Assembly: GCF_001276515.1 (NCBI RefSeq)
Contig: NZ_LDVZ01000002.1
Coordinates: forward strand, 99,762 to 163,761
DNA length: 64,000 nt
Source: Haemophilus sp. C1
Lineage (GTDB): Bacteria; Pseudomonadota; Gammaproteobacteria; Enterobacterales; Pasteurellaceae
Direction: 5' to 3'
Shown: positions 48,762 to 58,938 of the stretch, in pieces
How positions within the stretch are numbered: position 1 is the first letter of the stretch
Layout of the letters: the number at the start of each line of letters is the position of its first letter
Made by a program: the position numbers and the translations under genes
Notes under the pieces: model-generated
What the model saw: the letters and a program-made list of their open reading frames with translations, nothing else
Databases searched by the model: none
Told to the model about the DNA's origin: nothing

Positions 48762-48979
48762 AATATCAGCTCAATTTAACCGCACTTCGATGTCCCATTC
48801 CTCTTTTAAGTGCCAAAAAAGCCTTAAAAAATTTGGATAAAAATGACGAGCTAATGTTGATTTTAAACCTTGAAAGTGCGGTGGAAAATTTTTCTATTTT
48901 TGCAGAAGAAAATTCTGTTGCTTTGGTCGAGCAATATTACGCTTCGGAAAAAGAATTTATTGTTATCTTGAAAAAATAA
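48758..48979 (+). CDS. TusA/SirA-family sulfur carrier-like protein
   Basis: 73 residues. The family motif [14 protein letters not shown] with active Cys is at residues 9-22. TusA-type proteins carry persulfide sulfur for tRNA thiolation or other sulfur transfer. It overlaps the hemerythrin gene by ATGA. The uptake core occurs twice in its codons. Whether this is true TusA or a paralogue is not clear from sequence. Confidence 0.85.
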
Positions 48980-49085
48980 AATTAATCGTCATAAGTAGGA
49001 TATTGAACGCAGTTCGCCTTTCCCAATGAAGCAATTTATGGTATTTTACGCAAAATTTTTAACTTAAATTAATAAGGAAAACACA

Positions 49086-49379
49086 ATGGAAGCACAAAGC
49101 CCAATGTCCACGCTATTTATTTTCGTGATCTTCGGTTTAATTTTCTACTTTATGATTTATCGCCCGCAATCTAAACGCAATAAAGAACATAAAAAATTGA
49201 TGTCTGAGCTTGCAAAAGGTACTGAAGTTTTAACTGCTGGTGGTTTAATCGGCAAAATTACTAAAGTAACCGAAGGTAGTGATAGCATCGTGATTGCGTT
49301 AAACGACACGACAGAAATTACGATTAATCGTAACTACATTGTGAGCGTTCTTCCTAAAGGTTCATTAAAATCACTTTAA
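49086..49379 (+). CDS. yajC: Preprotein translocase accessory subunit YajC
   Basis: 97 residues: one N-terminal transmembrane helix (TLFIFVIFGLIFYFMIYRPQ) and a small cytoplasmic domain with LTAGGLIGKITKV. It associates with SecDF-YidC. AAGGA precedes the ATG. The order tgt-(two genes)-yajC-secD-secF differs from E. coli only by the inserted pair. Confidence 0.96.
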   Translation: MEAQSPMSTLFIFVIFGLIFYFMIYRPQSKRNKEHKKLMSELAKGTEVLTAGGLIGKITKVTEGSDSIVIALNDTTEITINRNYIVSVLPKGSLKSL

Positions 49380-49448
49380 GAATAACGTTAAATTATTTTC
49401 CAGAGCCACGCATTGTGGCTCTGTGCGTTAGAAAAGAAAAGGAAAACT

Positions 49449-51299
49449 ATGTTAAACCGTTATCCATTATGGAAGAATTTGATGGTGATTTTTATTGTGG
49501 CCATCGGGATTTTATATTCTCTTCCAAATATTTATGGTGAAGATCCTGCGGTTCAAATTTCTGGTACGCGCGGTCAAGAAGCGAATACTAGCGTGCTTGG
49601 ACAAGTTCAAGATGTGCTTAAAACCAATAATCTTCCAACCAAATCTGTCGTGCTTGAGAACGGCTCAATTCTAGCTCGTTTCACTAATACCGATGATCAA
49701 CTCCTCGCTAAAGATAAAATTGCTGAACGTCTTGGCAATAATTACACCACCGCATTAAATCTTGCTCCAGCCACTCCAGCTTGGTTAAGCATGTTTGGTG
49801 CTAACCCAATGAAATGGGGATTAGACTTACGTGGTGGGGTTCGTTTTTTGATGGAAGTCGATATGAATGCTACACTTGTAAAACGCCAAGAGCAATTACA
49901 AGACAGTTTACGTAACGAACTTCGCAAAGAAAAAATTCAATATACGGCAATTAAAAATACTGAGCATTTTGGTACTTCTGTCACATTGGCCGATGCAAGT
50001 CAACGCTCTAAAGCGGAACGTATTATTCATCAGTTGCATCCAACCTTAGATATCACAGAGTTGGATAACGATAGTATCAATTTAGGTCTTTCAACTTCAG
50101 CATTAAATGAAGCACGTGACTTAGCAATTGAGCAAAACTTAACGATTTTACGTAAACGTGTTGCTGAATTAGGGGTATCTGAGGCGGTTATTCAACGTCA
50201 AGGTGCTGAACGTATTGTTATTGAGTTACCAGGTGTTCAAGATACCGCACGTGCAAAAGAAATTTTGGGTGCAACTGCAACGCTTGAATTTCGTATCGTA
50301 AATCAAAATGTTACGGCCGATGCAATTTCTCGTAATATGTTGCCAGCTGATTCGGAAGTTAAATATGATCGCCAAGGTCATCCTGTTGCATTATTTAAAC
50401 GCGCGGTATTGGGTGGTGAACATATCATTAATTCAAGTTCTGGTTTAGATCAGCATTCAAGTACCCCGCAAGTGAGTGTAACCTTGGATAGTGAAGGTGG
50501 TGAGATTATGTCTCAAACCACCAAAAAATATTACAAGAAACCAATGGCGACGCTTTATGTTGAATATAAAGATAACGGCAAAAAAGACGAAAATGGTAAA
50601 ACTATTTTAGAAAAACATGAGGAAGTGATTAATGTGGCGACGATCCAAGGTCGTTTCAGTTCTAATTTCCAAATTACTGGTGTCGATAGTATTGCAGAAG
50701 CGCATAACCTTTCTACCTTATTGAAATCTGGGGCATTAATTGCGCCAATTCAAATTGTTGAAGAACGTACTATTGGCCCATCTTTGGGTGCGCAAAACGT
50801 AGAACAAGGGATTAATGCGAGCCTTTGGGGATTAGTTGCGGTTATTGCCTTTATGTTGTTTTACTACAAAATGTTTGGTGTGATTGCAAGTTTTGCACTT
50901 GTTATTAATATCGTATTACTTGTGGGATTAATGTCTATTTTACCAGGCGCGACACTTTCAATGCCAGGTATTGCGGGTATCGTTCTAACTTTAGGTATGT
51001 CAGTAGATGCGAACGTATTGATTTTTGAACGTATTAAAGAAGAAATTCGTAATGGTCGTTCAATTCAGCAAGCGATTAATGAAGGTTATAACGGTGCATT
51101 TACTTCTATTTTTGACGCAAACTTAACCACAATCTTAACCGCAATTATTCTATACGCGGTTGGAACAGGCCCAATTCAAGGTTTTGCGATTACGCTTTCA
51201 CTTGGTGTTGCGATTTCTATGTTTACCGCGATTACAGGAACTCGCGCATTAGTTAATGCCCTTTACGGCGGTAAACAACTTAAAAAATTATTAATTTAG
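49449..51299 (+). CDS. secD: Protein translocase subunit SecD
   Basis: 616 residues from the ATG before LNRYPLWKNL. The first helix is followed by a large periplasmic region (P1), with GLDLRGGVRFLMEVD near 125, and then five C-terminal helices with the proton-pathway region LGMSVDANVLIFERIKEE. AAAAGGA precedes this ATG; codons in frame upstream lack a Shine-Dalgarno. It uses the proton gradient to complete export through SecYEG. Confidence 0.97.
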   Translation: MLNRYPLWKNLMVIFIVAIGILYSLPNIYGEDPAVQISGTRGQEANTSVLGQVQDVLKTNNLPTKSVVLENGSILARFTNTDDQLLAKDKIAERLGNNYTTALNLAPATPAWLSMFGANPMKWGLDLRGGVRFLMEVDMNATLVKRQEQLQDSLRNELRKEKIQYTAIKNTEHFGTSVTLADASQRSKAERIIHQLHPTLDITELDNDSINLGLSTSALNEARDLAIEQNLTILRKRVAELGVSEAVIQRQGAERIVIELPGVQDTARAKEILGATATLEFRIVNQNVTADAISRNMLPADSEVKYDRQGHPVALFKRAVLGGEHIINSSSGLDQHSSTPQVSVTLDSEGGEIMSQTTKKYYKKPMATLYVEYKDNGKKDENGKTILEKHEEVINVATIQGRFSSNFQITGVDSIAEAHNLSTLLKSGALIAPIQIVEERTIGPSLGAQNVEQGINASLWGLVAVIAFMLFYYKMFGVIASFALVINIVLLVGLMSILPGATLSMPGIAGIVLTLGMSVDANVLIFERIKEEIRNGRSIQQAINEGYNGAFTSIFDANLTTILTAIILYAVGTGPIQGFAITLSLGVAISMFTAITGTRALVNALYGGKQLKKLLI

Positions 51300-51306
51300 G
51301 CGGGAA

Positions 51307-52284
51307 ATGATGAAACTTTTTACAAAAGATAAAGACGGACATTTTATCCGTGAAATCAATGGGATCAAGCTCCCGTTCCCATTGACCGAATTTATGAAAG
51401 TGCGTAAATGGGGCTATGTTTTTTCCGCACTTTTAATGGTAATTTCTCTATTTTTTATTATTACCAAAGGATTTAACTGGGGCTTAGATTTTACTGGCGG
51501 AGTAGTATTTGATACTCACTTCTCGCAATCCGCTAACCTTGAACAAATCCGTAGTAAACTTCACGAAAATGGAATTGAAAGCCCAATTGTACAAACCACA
51601 GGTTCGGTTCAGGATGTGATGATTCGTTTACCTGCAAGTAATAATGATTCTACCATTGGTGAACACGTCAAAAGTATGCTACAGAATGTAGATAAAGGCA
51701 TTCAAATTCGCAGTATTGAGTTCGTTGGTCCAAATGTCGGTGAAGAATTAGCACAAGGTGCGGTGTATGCAACTTTAGCGACATTAGCAATGGTGCTTAT
51801 TTATGTGGGGTCACGTTTTGAATGGCGTTTAGGCTTTGGTGGTATCGCCTCTCTTGCGCACGACGTAATTATTACGCTAGGGGTATTCTCTGCATTACAA
51901 ATTGAAATTGATCTCACTTTTGTCGCAGCGATTTTATCTGTGGTGGGTTACTCCATCAACGATAGTATTGTGGTATTTGACCGGGTTCGTGAAAATTTCC
52001 GAAAAATTAGACGATTGGATACGATTGATATTATTGATATTTCTTTAACGCAAACTTTATCAAGAACTATCATAACCTCTGCGACAACGTTAATTGTTGT
52101 TATTGCATTGTTCTTTTTCGGCGGTCCATCAATTCATAACTTCTCTTTAGCGTTACTTGTAGGTATTGGATTTGGTACATATTCTTCAATCTTTATTGCA
52201 ATCGCAATTGCATACGATGTTGGATTACGCCGTGAACATATGATCCCGCCTAAAGTAGATAAGGAAATTGACGAATTACCTTAG
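51307..52284 (+). CDS. secF: Protein translocase subunit SecF
   Basis: 325 residues, six transmembrane helices. GLDFTGGVVFD follows the first helix, and VVGYSINDSIVVFDRVREN is the conserved fourth-helix region, paralogous to that of SecD. It begins 7 bp after secD with AGG in the secD stop region; ATG at 51307 or 51310. Cotranscribed with yajC and secD. Confidence 0.97.
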   Translation: MMKLFTKDKDGHFIREINGIKLPFPLTEFMKVRKWGYVFSALLMVISLFFIITKGFNWGLDFTGGVVFDTHFSQSANLEQIRSKLHENGIESPIVQTTGSVQDVMIRLPASNNDSTIGEHVKSMLQNVDKGIQIRSIEFVGPNVGEELAQGAVYATLATLAMVLIYVGSRFEWRLGFGGIASLAHDVIITLGVFSALQIEIDLTFVAAILSVVGYSINDSIVVFDRVRENFRKIRRLDTIDIIDISLTQTLSRTIITSATTLIVVIALFFFGGPSIHNFSLALLVGIGFGTYSSIFIAIAIAYDVGLRREHMIPPKVDKEIDELP

Positions 52285-52314
52285 TTAACTTCTATTCTTA
52301 GAATAAACTTCAAT

Positions 52315-52354
52315 AAAAAATAGTTAACCAAAAATTCATGGTTAACTATTTTTT
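52315..52354. terminator. Strong bidirectional terminator after secF
   Basis: A 16-bp perfect stem (AAAAAATAGTTAACCA with its complement) around an 8-nt loop, with T-runs on both strands. It serves secF (plus) and the convergent AI-2E-family gene (minus). Confidence 0.92.
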
Positions 52355-52382
52355 TGTTTGTATCACTTTTTAATTTAGACTT

Positions 52383-53432
52383 TTAATCTTGCGGTAAGGC
52401 ATTTATCACTGCTTTCACTAAGGTAGCTAAAGGAATGGCAAAGAATACGCCCCAAAATCCCCATAAACCGCCGAAAATTAATACTGAAATGATAATAATC
52501 AATGGATGCAAATTCACTGCTTCAGAAAATAAATAAGGGACGAGTAAGTTTCCATCTAAGAGCTGACTCACAGCAAAAGCGATGATGATATACCAAAATG
52601 TTGGGCTGATTCCAAATTGGAATAACGCAACCAATGCAACAGGAATCGTGACAATTACTGCGCCAATATAAGGAACGAGAACTGAAAGCCCCACCGCAAA
52701 AGCCAATAAGAGCGGGTAATTTAGCCCGAATATTAAGAAAATAATGTAGGTGATGAGCGTGACAATCAGTATTTCTAATAATTTTCCATGAATGTAGTTG
52801 GAAATTTGCTGTTGCATTTCTTTCCATACTTTGAAGGCTAAGTTTCTATTTTTCGGTAAGAAACGGCTCACACCTTGTAAAAGTTCTGATTTATCCTTCA
52901 ACATAAAAAACATCATTAACGGTACTAAAAAGGCATAAATCCCTAAAGAAACCAAGTTCATAATAGAGGCTAAAGAAAGTTTTACTGCAGATTCACCAAA
53001 ACCAAGGATTTTTTCTCGCACAGAATTGAAAATAGAATCTACCATTGAATAGTCGATGAGTTCAGGATAGTGCTCTGGTAAGTTTAATAACCATTCATTA
53101 AGCTTATTAAACATTGCAGGTAAATCGCTTAATAAGGAAATAGTTTGATTCCATAACATTGGCATCAGAATTAAAAAGAAGATTGTCGCGAGTCCAATAA
53201 AGCCACCAAAAATGATGATTGTGGCTAACATTCTCGGGCATTTTAAATGTTTATGCAAAAAATTGATCGGCATTTCTAGTAAATAGGATAGTACTAGAGC
53301 AATTAACAAAGGCGCGATTAAATTTCCAAAAAAATAAATGGAGATAAAGCCAAATAATAATATTGCTAATAGACCCATTGCTTGCGGATCACTTAAGCGA
53401 CGCGAGTACCAGCTTTTCAACATTTCTAGCAT
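52383..53432 (-). CDS. AI-2E/PerM family membrane transporter
   Basis: 349 residues with about eight hydrophobic helices and a central cytoplasmic/amphipathic region. The [18 protein letters not shown] and [10 protein letters not shown] stretches and the C-terminal [22 protein letters not shown] are hallmarks of the AI-2E transporter (UPF0118) family. Substrate unknown; family members have been linked to AI-2 or Na+ export. AGGA precedes the ATG. Confidence 0.88.
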   Translation of the reverse strand: MLEMLKSWYSRRLSDPQAMGLLAILLFGFISIYFFGNLIAPLLIALVLSYLLEMPINFLHKHLKCPRMLATIIIFGGFIGLATIFFLILMPMLWNQTISLLSDLPAMFNKLNEWLLNLPEHYPELIDYSMVDSIFNSVREKILGFGESAVKLSLASIMNLVSLGIYAFLVPLMMFFMLKDKSELLQGVSRFLPKNRNLAFKVWKEMQQQISNYIHGKLLEILIVTLITYIIFLIFGLNYPLLLAFAVGLSVLVPYIGAVIVTIPVALVALFQFGISPTFWYIIIAFAVSQLLDGNLLVPYLFSEAVNLHPLIIIISVLIFGGLWGFWGVFFAIPLATLVKAVINALPQD

Positions 53433-53509
53433 AATTTCTTTTCCTATAAGTATTTTTCGCCATTATAAGTTAAAATTTATAGTGTTTATAGCTACTAAGA
53501 GGAAATCCT

Positions 53510-53860
53510 ATGTCTGTCGTTATTTATCACAACCCTCGTTGTTCAAAAAGTCGTGAAACTCTAGAATTGTTAGAAAATCAAGGTTTTCAGCCAATAGTTG
53601 AATTGTATTTGCAAAAGCAGTATTCCATTGATGAATTACAAAGCATTGCCCAAAAATTAGGGATTGATGATGTGCGTCAAATGATGCGTACGAAAGATAA
53701 TTTATACAAAAGCTTAAATTTAGACAATTTAGAGCTCTCTCAAGCTGAATTATTAAAAGCGATGAGTGAACATTCTGCGCTTATTGAACGCCCAATTGTT
53801 ATCAATGGTAATCAAGCTAAAATCGGGCGTCCGCCAGAAAGTGTACTTGAGATTTTGTAA
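53510..53860 (+). CDS. ArsC-family (YfgD-like) reductase
   Basis: 116 residues, thioredoxin-like fold. The active site is NPRCSKSRET with Cys11; the arginine-containing tail IERPIVINGNQAKIGRPPE completes the ArsC signature. True ArsC enzymes reduce arsenate with glutathione and glutaredoxin. No ars genes are nearby, so this is more probably the YfgD-type housekeeping homologue. A GAGGAAA stretch precedes the ATG. Confidence 0.85.
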   Translation: MSVVIYHNPRCSKSRETLELLENQGFQPIVELYLQKQYSIDELQSIAQKLGIDDVRQMMRTKDNLYKSLNLDNLELSQAELLKAMSEHSALIERPIVINGNQAKIGRPPESVLEIL

Positions 53861-53888
53861 TTTAAACGTTTGTGCGTATAATACCCCC

Positions 53889-53916
53889 GCCGTGGAAATC
53901 CTTCCGCGGCTTTTTT
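53889..53916 (+). terminator. Terminator between arsC-like gene and arfA
   Basis: GCCGTGG pairs with CCGCGGC (one G-T pair) around an 8-nt loop, followed by TTTTTT. It lies 11 bp before the arfA start, close to the arfA ribosome binding site. Confidence 0.75.
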
Positions 53917-53927
53917 AAGGAAAAATT

Positions 53928-54173
53928 ATGGCAAAGCAACAAAAAAGTGCGGTTGAAAATGAAACCGTTTATGAGCACACTCGAGGAGTGATCAAAGATA
54001 ATGCAGTAATGGCATTATTACATGACAAACTATTTCGTCAGCGTGTTGAGAAAAAACGTAAAGGGAAAGGCAGTTACCAACGTAAAGCGAAATACGCAGG
54101 GAAAATGTTTGAAAAGCCCGATTATAAATTTTTTGATTACAGAAATTTTATAATCGGGTTTTTCTTAGGTTAA
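53928..54173 (+). CDS. arfA: Alternative ribosome-rescue factor ArfA
   Basis: 81 residues as encoded. The conserved region [32 protein letters not shown] (about 19-50) binds the empty mRNA channel of stalled ribosomes and recruits RF2. The C-terminal part (about residues 62-79) is encoded by a terminator stem-loop, so most transcripts should lack a stop codon and yield a shorter active ArfA after ribosome rescue. AAGGA precedes the ATG. An uptake sequence encodes residues KSAV near the N-terminus. Confidence 0.93.
   Translation: MAKQQKSAVENETVYEHTRGVIKDNAVMALLHDKLFRQRVEKKRKGKGSYQRKAKYAGKMFEKPDYKFFDYRNFIIGFFLG
54112..54163 (+). terminator. Terminator/processing hairpin inside arfA
   Basis: AAAAGCCCGATTATAAA (54112-54128) pairs with the complementary arm at 54147-54163, whose 3' side ends TTTTT. 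The arfA stop codon lies at 54171, beyond the hairpin. Termination or RNase III cleavage here gives a non-stop mRNA, the known logic by which tmRNA limits ArfA. Confidence 0.8.
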
Positions 54174-54192
54174 AAATAATAAGGAGTAAAAT

Positions 54193-54489
54193 ATGTCAAA
54201 ACAACCTCAAATTCTACTTAATAATACGTGGAATGTGCGTATTAGTGATCCTGGAGAGGAAGGGGCAAAAAGCCATTTCTTTGAAACGATTTATTTAACC
54301 CTAACGGCTTATTTTGAAGAAAATAACATACGCTATGAATTTGTGCGTAAAGTGGAGGATCAAATAAAAATTCAACGCTCTTTCACAGAACTGACTGAGT
54401 TATTCAAATTTCTGGGTGATTATTTCGATCCTGTTTTTATTGGATTATTAGGCGTAAAAATTGGGAACCTTGGTGTTAAATCAGAATAA
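54193..54489 (+). CDS. Conserved Pasteurellaceae protein, function unknown
   Basis: 98 residues, mixed polar and aromatic, no signal peptide or membrane helix. Notable stretches are NNTWNVRISDPGEEG and FFETIYLTLTAYFEENN. It may belong to the small DUF5377-type family of Haemophilus, but I cannot confirm that. AAGGAG precedes the ATG, 19 bp after arfA. If the arfA hairpin terminates strongly, this gene depends on readthrough or on a promoter inside arfA. Confidence 0.75.
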   Translation: MSKQPQILLNNTWNVRISDPGEEGAKSHFFETIYLTLTAYFEENNIRYEFVRKVEDQIKIQRSFTELTELFKFLGDYFDPVFIGLLGVKIGNLGVKSE

Positions 54490-54493
54490 TAAC

Positions 54494-54555
54494 TTGACTA
54501 ATCCACAAAACATTTTAGTATTCTACCCCTATTTTGTTATATCGACAAAATAGGG
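54494..54555 (+). promoter_or_regulatory. Promoter with palindromic operator candidate upstream of yagU
   Basis: TTGACT (54494-54499) is followed after 19 bp by TATTCT. Directly downstream lies an inverted repeat, CCCTATTTTGT and ACAAAATAGGG with 11-bp arms and 7-bp spacing (54527-54555), over the expected transcription start. No T-run follows, so it looks more like a repressor operator than a terminator. The regulator is unknown. Confidence 0.45.
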
Positions 54556-54630
54556 ATCGCACTCTAGATTGTATAAACAATGACGTAAAAGTGCGGTTAT
54601 TTTTTCTTTACTTTTATTGGAGAGCAAAAT

Positions 54631-55242
54631 ATGTCAGGTATTTTTACTCAAAGTCCAGCAAACCGTCGTCGTTATGGCGTGGCAATATTTGTTGGTATCG
54701 TTGCAGGAATTATTTCCGCTTTTGTTAAATGGGGCGCAGAGCATCCATTTCCACCACGTAGTCCAATCGATTTCTTTGCGGCTGCTTGTAAAGTGGATAT
54801 TACAGGTTTAACACAGGATCAAGTGCTGGCAGTATGTTCCCGTGCGTTTTTAAATCCACCACATGTGTTTTTACGTGATTATTTAGGTATTGATCCAACA
54901 GATGCTGCATTTACCTTTGCGGATCATGCATTCAATTGGATTGGTGTTACCCATATGATCTTTTCTTTAGTTTTTGCGATTGGTTATTGCGTAGTCGCAG
55001 AACGTTTTCCAAAAATCAAATTTTGGCAAGGTATTGGTGCAGGGATTATTGCTAATATTTGCGTGCACTATATTACTTTTCCAGCACTAGGTTTAACCCC
55101 ACCAGTTGCAGAATGGCCGCTATATGAACATATTTCAGAACTAGTTGGTCATATTTTCTGGTTCTGGACTATTGAGGTTATTCGTCGCGATTTACGTAAT
55201 CGCTTAACTGGCGAGCCAGATGCAGAGATTCCTTTAGCTTAA
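54631..55242 (+). CDS. yagU: YagU family inner-membrane protein (DUF1440)
   Basis: 203 residues with three to four hydrophobic helices. [21 protein letters not shown] at the start and [22 protein letters not shown] mid-protein match the YagU family, linked to acid resistance in E. coli. GGAGAG precedes the ATG. It is followed by a strong terminator, so it is a single-gene unit. Confidence 0.88.
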   Translation: MSGIFTQSPANRRRYGVAIFVGIVAGIISAFVKWGAEHPFPPRSPIDFFAAACKVDITGLTQDQVLAVCSRAFLNPPHVFLRDYLGIDPTDAAFTFADHAFNWIGVTHMIFSLVFAIGYCVVAERFPKIKFWQGIGAGIIANICVHYITFPALGLTPPVAEWPLYEHISELVGHIFWFWTIEVIRRDLRNRLTGEPDAEIPLA

Positions 55243-55267
55243 GCTAAACAGTATAAATTTTGATAAG

Positions 55268-55306
55268 AAACGGGTTAAGACTAATAAGTTTTAACCCGTT
55301 TTTTTG
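55268..55306 (+). terminator. Terminator after yagU
   Basis: AAACGGGTTAA and TTAACCCGTTT form the base of a long stem, followed by TTTTT. Clear intrinsic terminator. Confidence 0.9.
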
Positions 55307-55325
55307 TTGGATAGAGATGCTTTAA

Positions 55326-55478
55326 TTAACAACAAATTTCTTGTACGACAAATTGTAATGAATGTCTCGCAAATTGCTGTTGTTTACGGTGTTTCAAGCG
55401 TCTCAAACGTAGATTACGTGATAAAGAGGTTTGTTGTAAATTAGTTTTCTTTTTAAGAAAAGTTTTGCGTTTTAACAT
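55326..55478 (-). CDS. Small basic protein downstream of mltF, unknown
   Basis: 50 residues, very rich in Lys/Arg/Gln: it begins MLKRKTFLKKKTNLQQ, has LRLRRLKHRKQQQ in the middle and ends EICC. AAGGA, located within the last mltF codons, is 8 bases before the ATG, which comes one base after the mltF stop. This spacing argues for a real coupled gene. I do not recognise the family; a nucleic-acid-binding or ribosome-associated role is only a guess from charge. Confidence 0.55.
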   Translation of the reverse strand: MLKRKTFLKKKTNLQQTSLSRNLRLRRLKHRKQQQFARHSLQFVVQEICC

Positions 55479-55479
55479 T

Positions 55480-56931
55480 TTATTTATCCTTTTTTTCTTT
55501 TATTTCTTCTGAATTCTTGACCGCACTTTCATTGTTGGCATTATCATTCGTTGTTTGATTTTCTTGGACCCGATGATAATTCACTATGCTATTCATGTAG
55601 CGGCGAATATTTTCTACATATTGATGGGCTTCATAGCCTCGCGCATAGCCGTATTTGAGTTGGGAATAATAACGTTTTTCTGCTAATAAAGGCAGATTTT
55701 TTTTCACATCGAGCCAATTATCTGGATTTCCTCCAAGATTTTTAGTTAAACGACGCGCATCAATTAAGTGGCCCAGTCCCATGTTATAGGCGGCTAAAGC
55801 AAACCAAATTCTTTCTTCTTTTTCAATGGTTTCTGGAATTTGACTAATCAGCCAGTGTAAATATTCTGAGCCAGCTTTAATGCTTTGTTCAGGATCTGTT
55901 CTATCGCTGATTTTCATATGTTGAGCGGTATCTTTCGTTAGCATCATTATGCCACGCACGCCCGTAGGTGATGTTGCATCTGGATTCCAATGAGACTCTT
56001 GATAAGCGACCGCTGCGAGTAATCGCCAATCTAATTCACCTTTATATTTTTCAAAGAGCGGTGAGAATTGTGGCAGTGTATTTTCAATTGCCTTCATATA
56101 AGAGCGCGTATCCACGTAATCAAATTGTGAAATATGCCCTAAATATTTTTCTTTTAAATTATCTACTAGCCCTGTTTCTTGTGCATTATTCATAAAATTG
56201 AGTAAGGCAGCTTGCAGATCGTTGTAGGGATTATTTGGTAAATACCAGTGAATGTTTGCTTCATCAGTAATATCAAAGGCAATGGCTAATTCTGGTTTGA
56301 TTTGTTGGAGCGCCGCGGTATCAATGGAATTTGCAATAACGTAAGGAATTTTTCCTTCAGACAGTTGTAGCAATAGTTCTTCTTGAGTAAACGCTTGATT
56401 TCTTTTCCAAGTTAATTGTGGATATTGTTTTTGTAATTCTTTTAGTGTTTCTTCTAATGATGAATTGTTAGCGATATAAATTTCTTTCTTAATATCGCCT
56501 AGATTTTTAGGGCGTTGTTCATCTTTTCGATAAGCTAATTGCCATGAAGCTGAATGATATGCTGGGCCAATTTGGAAACGTTCTGCATGATTAGGATGAT
56601 ATAAAAGGTGAGCCGCAGCTAAATCAATATTATGCTTATCTAACTCATTAAATAATTGCTCTTGATTATCGAAAGTTTTAATTTCGAGTTCTACACCTAG
56701 TGAATCAGCAAATGCTTTAGCCAATTCATATTCAAAGCCTCGTTCGCCGTCTTTATTTATAAAATAAGAAATTGGGTTGTTCATTGTGCCCACAATGAGT
56801 AAGCCTCGTTCTTGAATTACTGTATAGTGGTTTTCTTCAGCATGGCGTAGAAATTGCCATGGGAATACCATATCAATGGCCCAAAGCAATAAAGCTAAGG
56901 CAGTAATAATACGTAAAAAGAGACCTTTCAA
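55480..56931 (-). CDS. mltF: Membrane-bound lytic murein transglycosylase F (TTG start)
   Basis: 483 residues. An N-terminal signal/anchor helix ([17 protein letters not shown]) precedes an SBP_bac_3-like regulatory domain (about 40-265) and an SLT lytic transglycosylase domain. The catalytic Glu is in AYQESHWNP, followed by [12 protein letters not shown]. It cleaves glycan strands with formation of anhydro-MurNAc at the outer membrane. The start is TTG with AGGA 7 bases upstream. The C-terminal tail is Asn/Glu/Lys-rich and low in complexity. Confidence 0.95.
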   Translation of the reverse strand: MKGLFLRIITALALLLWAIDMVFPWQFLRHAEENHYTVIQERGLLIVGTMNNPISYFINKDGERGFEYELAKAFADSLGVELEIKTFDNQEQLFNELDKHNIDLAAAHLLYHPNHAERFQIGPAYHSASWQLAYRKDEQRPKNLGDIKKEIYIANNSSLEETLKELQKQYPQLTWKRNQAFTQEELLLQLSEGKIPYVIANSIDTAALQQIKPELAIAFDITDEANIHWYLPNNPYNDLQAALLNFMNNAQETGLVDNLKEKYLGHISQFDYVDTRSYMKAIENTLPQFSPLFEKYKGELDWRLLAAVAYQESHWNPDATSPTGVRGIMMLTKDTAQHMKISDRTDPEQSIKAGSEYLHWLISQIPETIEKEERIWFALAAYNMGLGHLIDARRLTKNLGGNPDNWLDVKKNLPLLAEKRYYSQLKYGYARGYEAHQYVENIRRYMNSIVNYHRVQENQTTNDNANNESAVKNSEEIKEKKDK

Positions 56932-56989
56932 TGATTTTTCCTATATAAAAAGCTTGCGGGATTGTAGCTAGAATTTAAGCAATAGACAA

Positions 56990-57017
56990 TAAAAAGCCCC
57001 TTGAGGTTCAAGGGGCT
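56990..57017 (-). terminator. Terminator after deaD
   Basis: AGCCCCTTGA and TCAAGGGGCT pair around GGT. On the minus strand TTTTTATTG follows. It separates deaD from mltF. Confidence 0.85.
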
Positions 57018-57099
57018 AAGTTTTGTTCACCGAGTAGTGCTAAATTTTAAATGATGCAAAACATTAGGAAATAGCACTATTCTTTATATCGCAAGGATA

Positions 57100-58938
57100 T
57101 TATCCTCGGCGATCTCGGCGTGGTTTATCGCTAAAAGTGCGGTTACTTTTTTCATTAAATTTACGATTTCCACGATTGTCACCAGTGCGTTCATTACGTC
57201 CGCGTTCTCCACGGAAATCGCCACCACGGCCTTTACGTTTACCGTTAAAATCATCGCCGCCACGCGAACTATCAGACTTTACAGCACCTAAGAAAGACAT
57301 TTGCATTTGTTTATTCAATACGCGTGTTTTACCGAATTGTTGCAATAATTCTTTCGGCATACCTTGTGGCAATTCAACGGTAGTGTAATCATCATAAAGT
57401 TTAATATGACCAATATAACGGCTGTTAATATCGCCTTCGTTAGCAATCGCACCAACGATATGGCGAACTTCTACACCATCTGCACGACCGACTTCGATAC
57501 GATATAAATCCATTGGTTGTGGATTTCCATAGCCTTTACGTTCGCCACGACGTTCAGCTGAACGTGGATTTTCACGGCGATCACCTCGTTCATTACGTTC
57601 ACGACGACGTTTTTCCATTGGTGGATCAGGTGGAAGAATTAATTTTTGTTTGCCTTGTAGCAACATTAACATTGCTGCAGCAATATCTTCTTGATCCTGA
57701 TCGGCTGTGAATAAGTCTTCTAATAAACTACGATATTGTTCTAAATCGTGATGCTCGAGTTGTTTCGTAATTTTTGCAACGAATTTTTTGCGGCGGCATT
57801 CTTGTAACACAAGATGATTTGGCAATTCTACTTCATTGATACCTTTTTTCATTAGGTGTTCAATATTACGAAGTAAACGACGCTCGCGAGGTTCAACGAA
57901 CAATAAAGCACGACCAGAACGACCAGCACGACCAGTACGGCCAATTCGGTGTACATAAGATTCTGCATCAAGCGGAATGTCGTAGTTCACCACAAGGCTG
58001 ATGCGTTCAATATCAATACCGCGTGCGGCTACATCGGTTGCCACAACAATATCTAAACTGCCGTTACGTAAGCGATCGAGTGTTTGCTCGCGCAATTGTT
58101 GTGTCATATCACCATTAAGTGCGGCAGAACGGAAACCATTTTTTTCAAGTAGTTCTGTAATGTCTAACGTACCAGTTTTAGTGCGAGCAAAGATAATCGC
58201 TGCATCAAAATCTTCCACTTCTAAGAAACGAAGAAGGGCTTCATTTTTACGCACGCCGTGCACATACCAACAACTTTGGTCGATATCTGGGGCATTTTCG
58301 TTATTAACTTTGATCTTCACTTCTTTCGGATCATTCATAAAACGTTTTGTAATACGACGGATCGGTTCAGGCATTGTTGCTGAGAATAATGCTGTTTGGT
58401 GATTTTCTGGTAATTCTGCCATGACGGTTTCTACATCATCAATGAAACCCATACGTAGCATTTCATCTGCTTCATCTAATACGATAAAACGAAGTTCAGA
58501 AAGATTTAATGTGCCGCGACGAATATGGTCAAGAATACGGCCTGGTGTACCCACAACCACTTGTGCGCCTTGTTTTAATGCACGAAGTTGGATGTCATAA
58601 CGTTGGCCACCATATAAAGTAACAATGCGAGTGCCATGAGCATATTTAACAAATTGTTCGCACGCATCGGCAACTTGAATAGCAAGTTCGCGAGTTGGAG
58701 CCATCACTAACATTTGTGGATGTTTTTCACTTGGATCGATTTGCGCTAATAAAGGCAGTGCAAAAGCAGCGGTTTTACCACTACCCGTTTGTGCCATACC
58801 TAGCACATCATTGCCACTGAGCAAATGCGGGATACAAGCTTGTTGAATTGGAGAAGGGGTTTCAAAACCTAAGTCAGAAACAGCTTTTAAGATGAACTCA
58901 GGTAAGCCTAAGTCATTAAAAGTAATTTTGTCAGTCAT
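57100..58938 (-). CDS. deaD: DEAD-box ATP-dependent RNA helicase DeaD (CsdA)
   Basis: 612 residues from the ATG before [12 protein letters not shown]. Helicase motifs: [30 protein letters not shown], and [12 protein letters not shown] DbpA-type RNA-binding domain follows (about 475-560), and the tail is RGG-like ([15 protein letters not shown]). It remodels RNA in ribosome assembly and cold response. The upstream in-frame start at 58971 has no support. It lies downstream of pnp and nlpI, as in E. coli. Confidence 0.96.
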   Translation of the reverse strand: MTDKITFNDLGLPEFILKAVSDLGFETPSPIQQACIPHLLSGNDVLGMAQTGSGKTAAFALPLLAQIDPSEKHPQMLVMAPTRELAIQVADACEQFVKYAHGTRIVTLYGGQRYDIQLRALKQGAQVVVGTPGRILDHIRRGTLNLSELRFIVLDEADEMLRMGFIDDVETVMAELPENHQTALFSATMPEPIRRITKRFMNDPKEVKIKVNNENAPDIDQSCWYVHGVRKNEALLRFLEVEDFDAAIIFARTKTGTLDITELLEKNGFRSAALNGDMTQQLREQTLDRLRNGSLDIVVATDVAARGIDIERISLVVNYDIPLDAESYVHRIGRTGRAGRSGRALLFVEPRERRLLRNIEHLMKKGINEVELPNHLVLQECRRKKFVAKITKQLEHHDLEQYRSLLEDLFTADQDQEDIAAAMLMLLQGKQKLILPPDPPMEKRRRERNERGDRRENPRSAERRGERKGYGNPQPMDLYRIEVGRADGVEVRHIVGAIANEGDINSRYIGHIKLYDDYTTVELPQGMPKELLQQFGKTRVLNKQMQMSFLGAVKSDSSRGGDDFNGKRKGRGGDFRGERGRNERTGDNRGNRKFNEKSNRTFSDKPRRDRRG

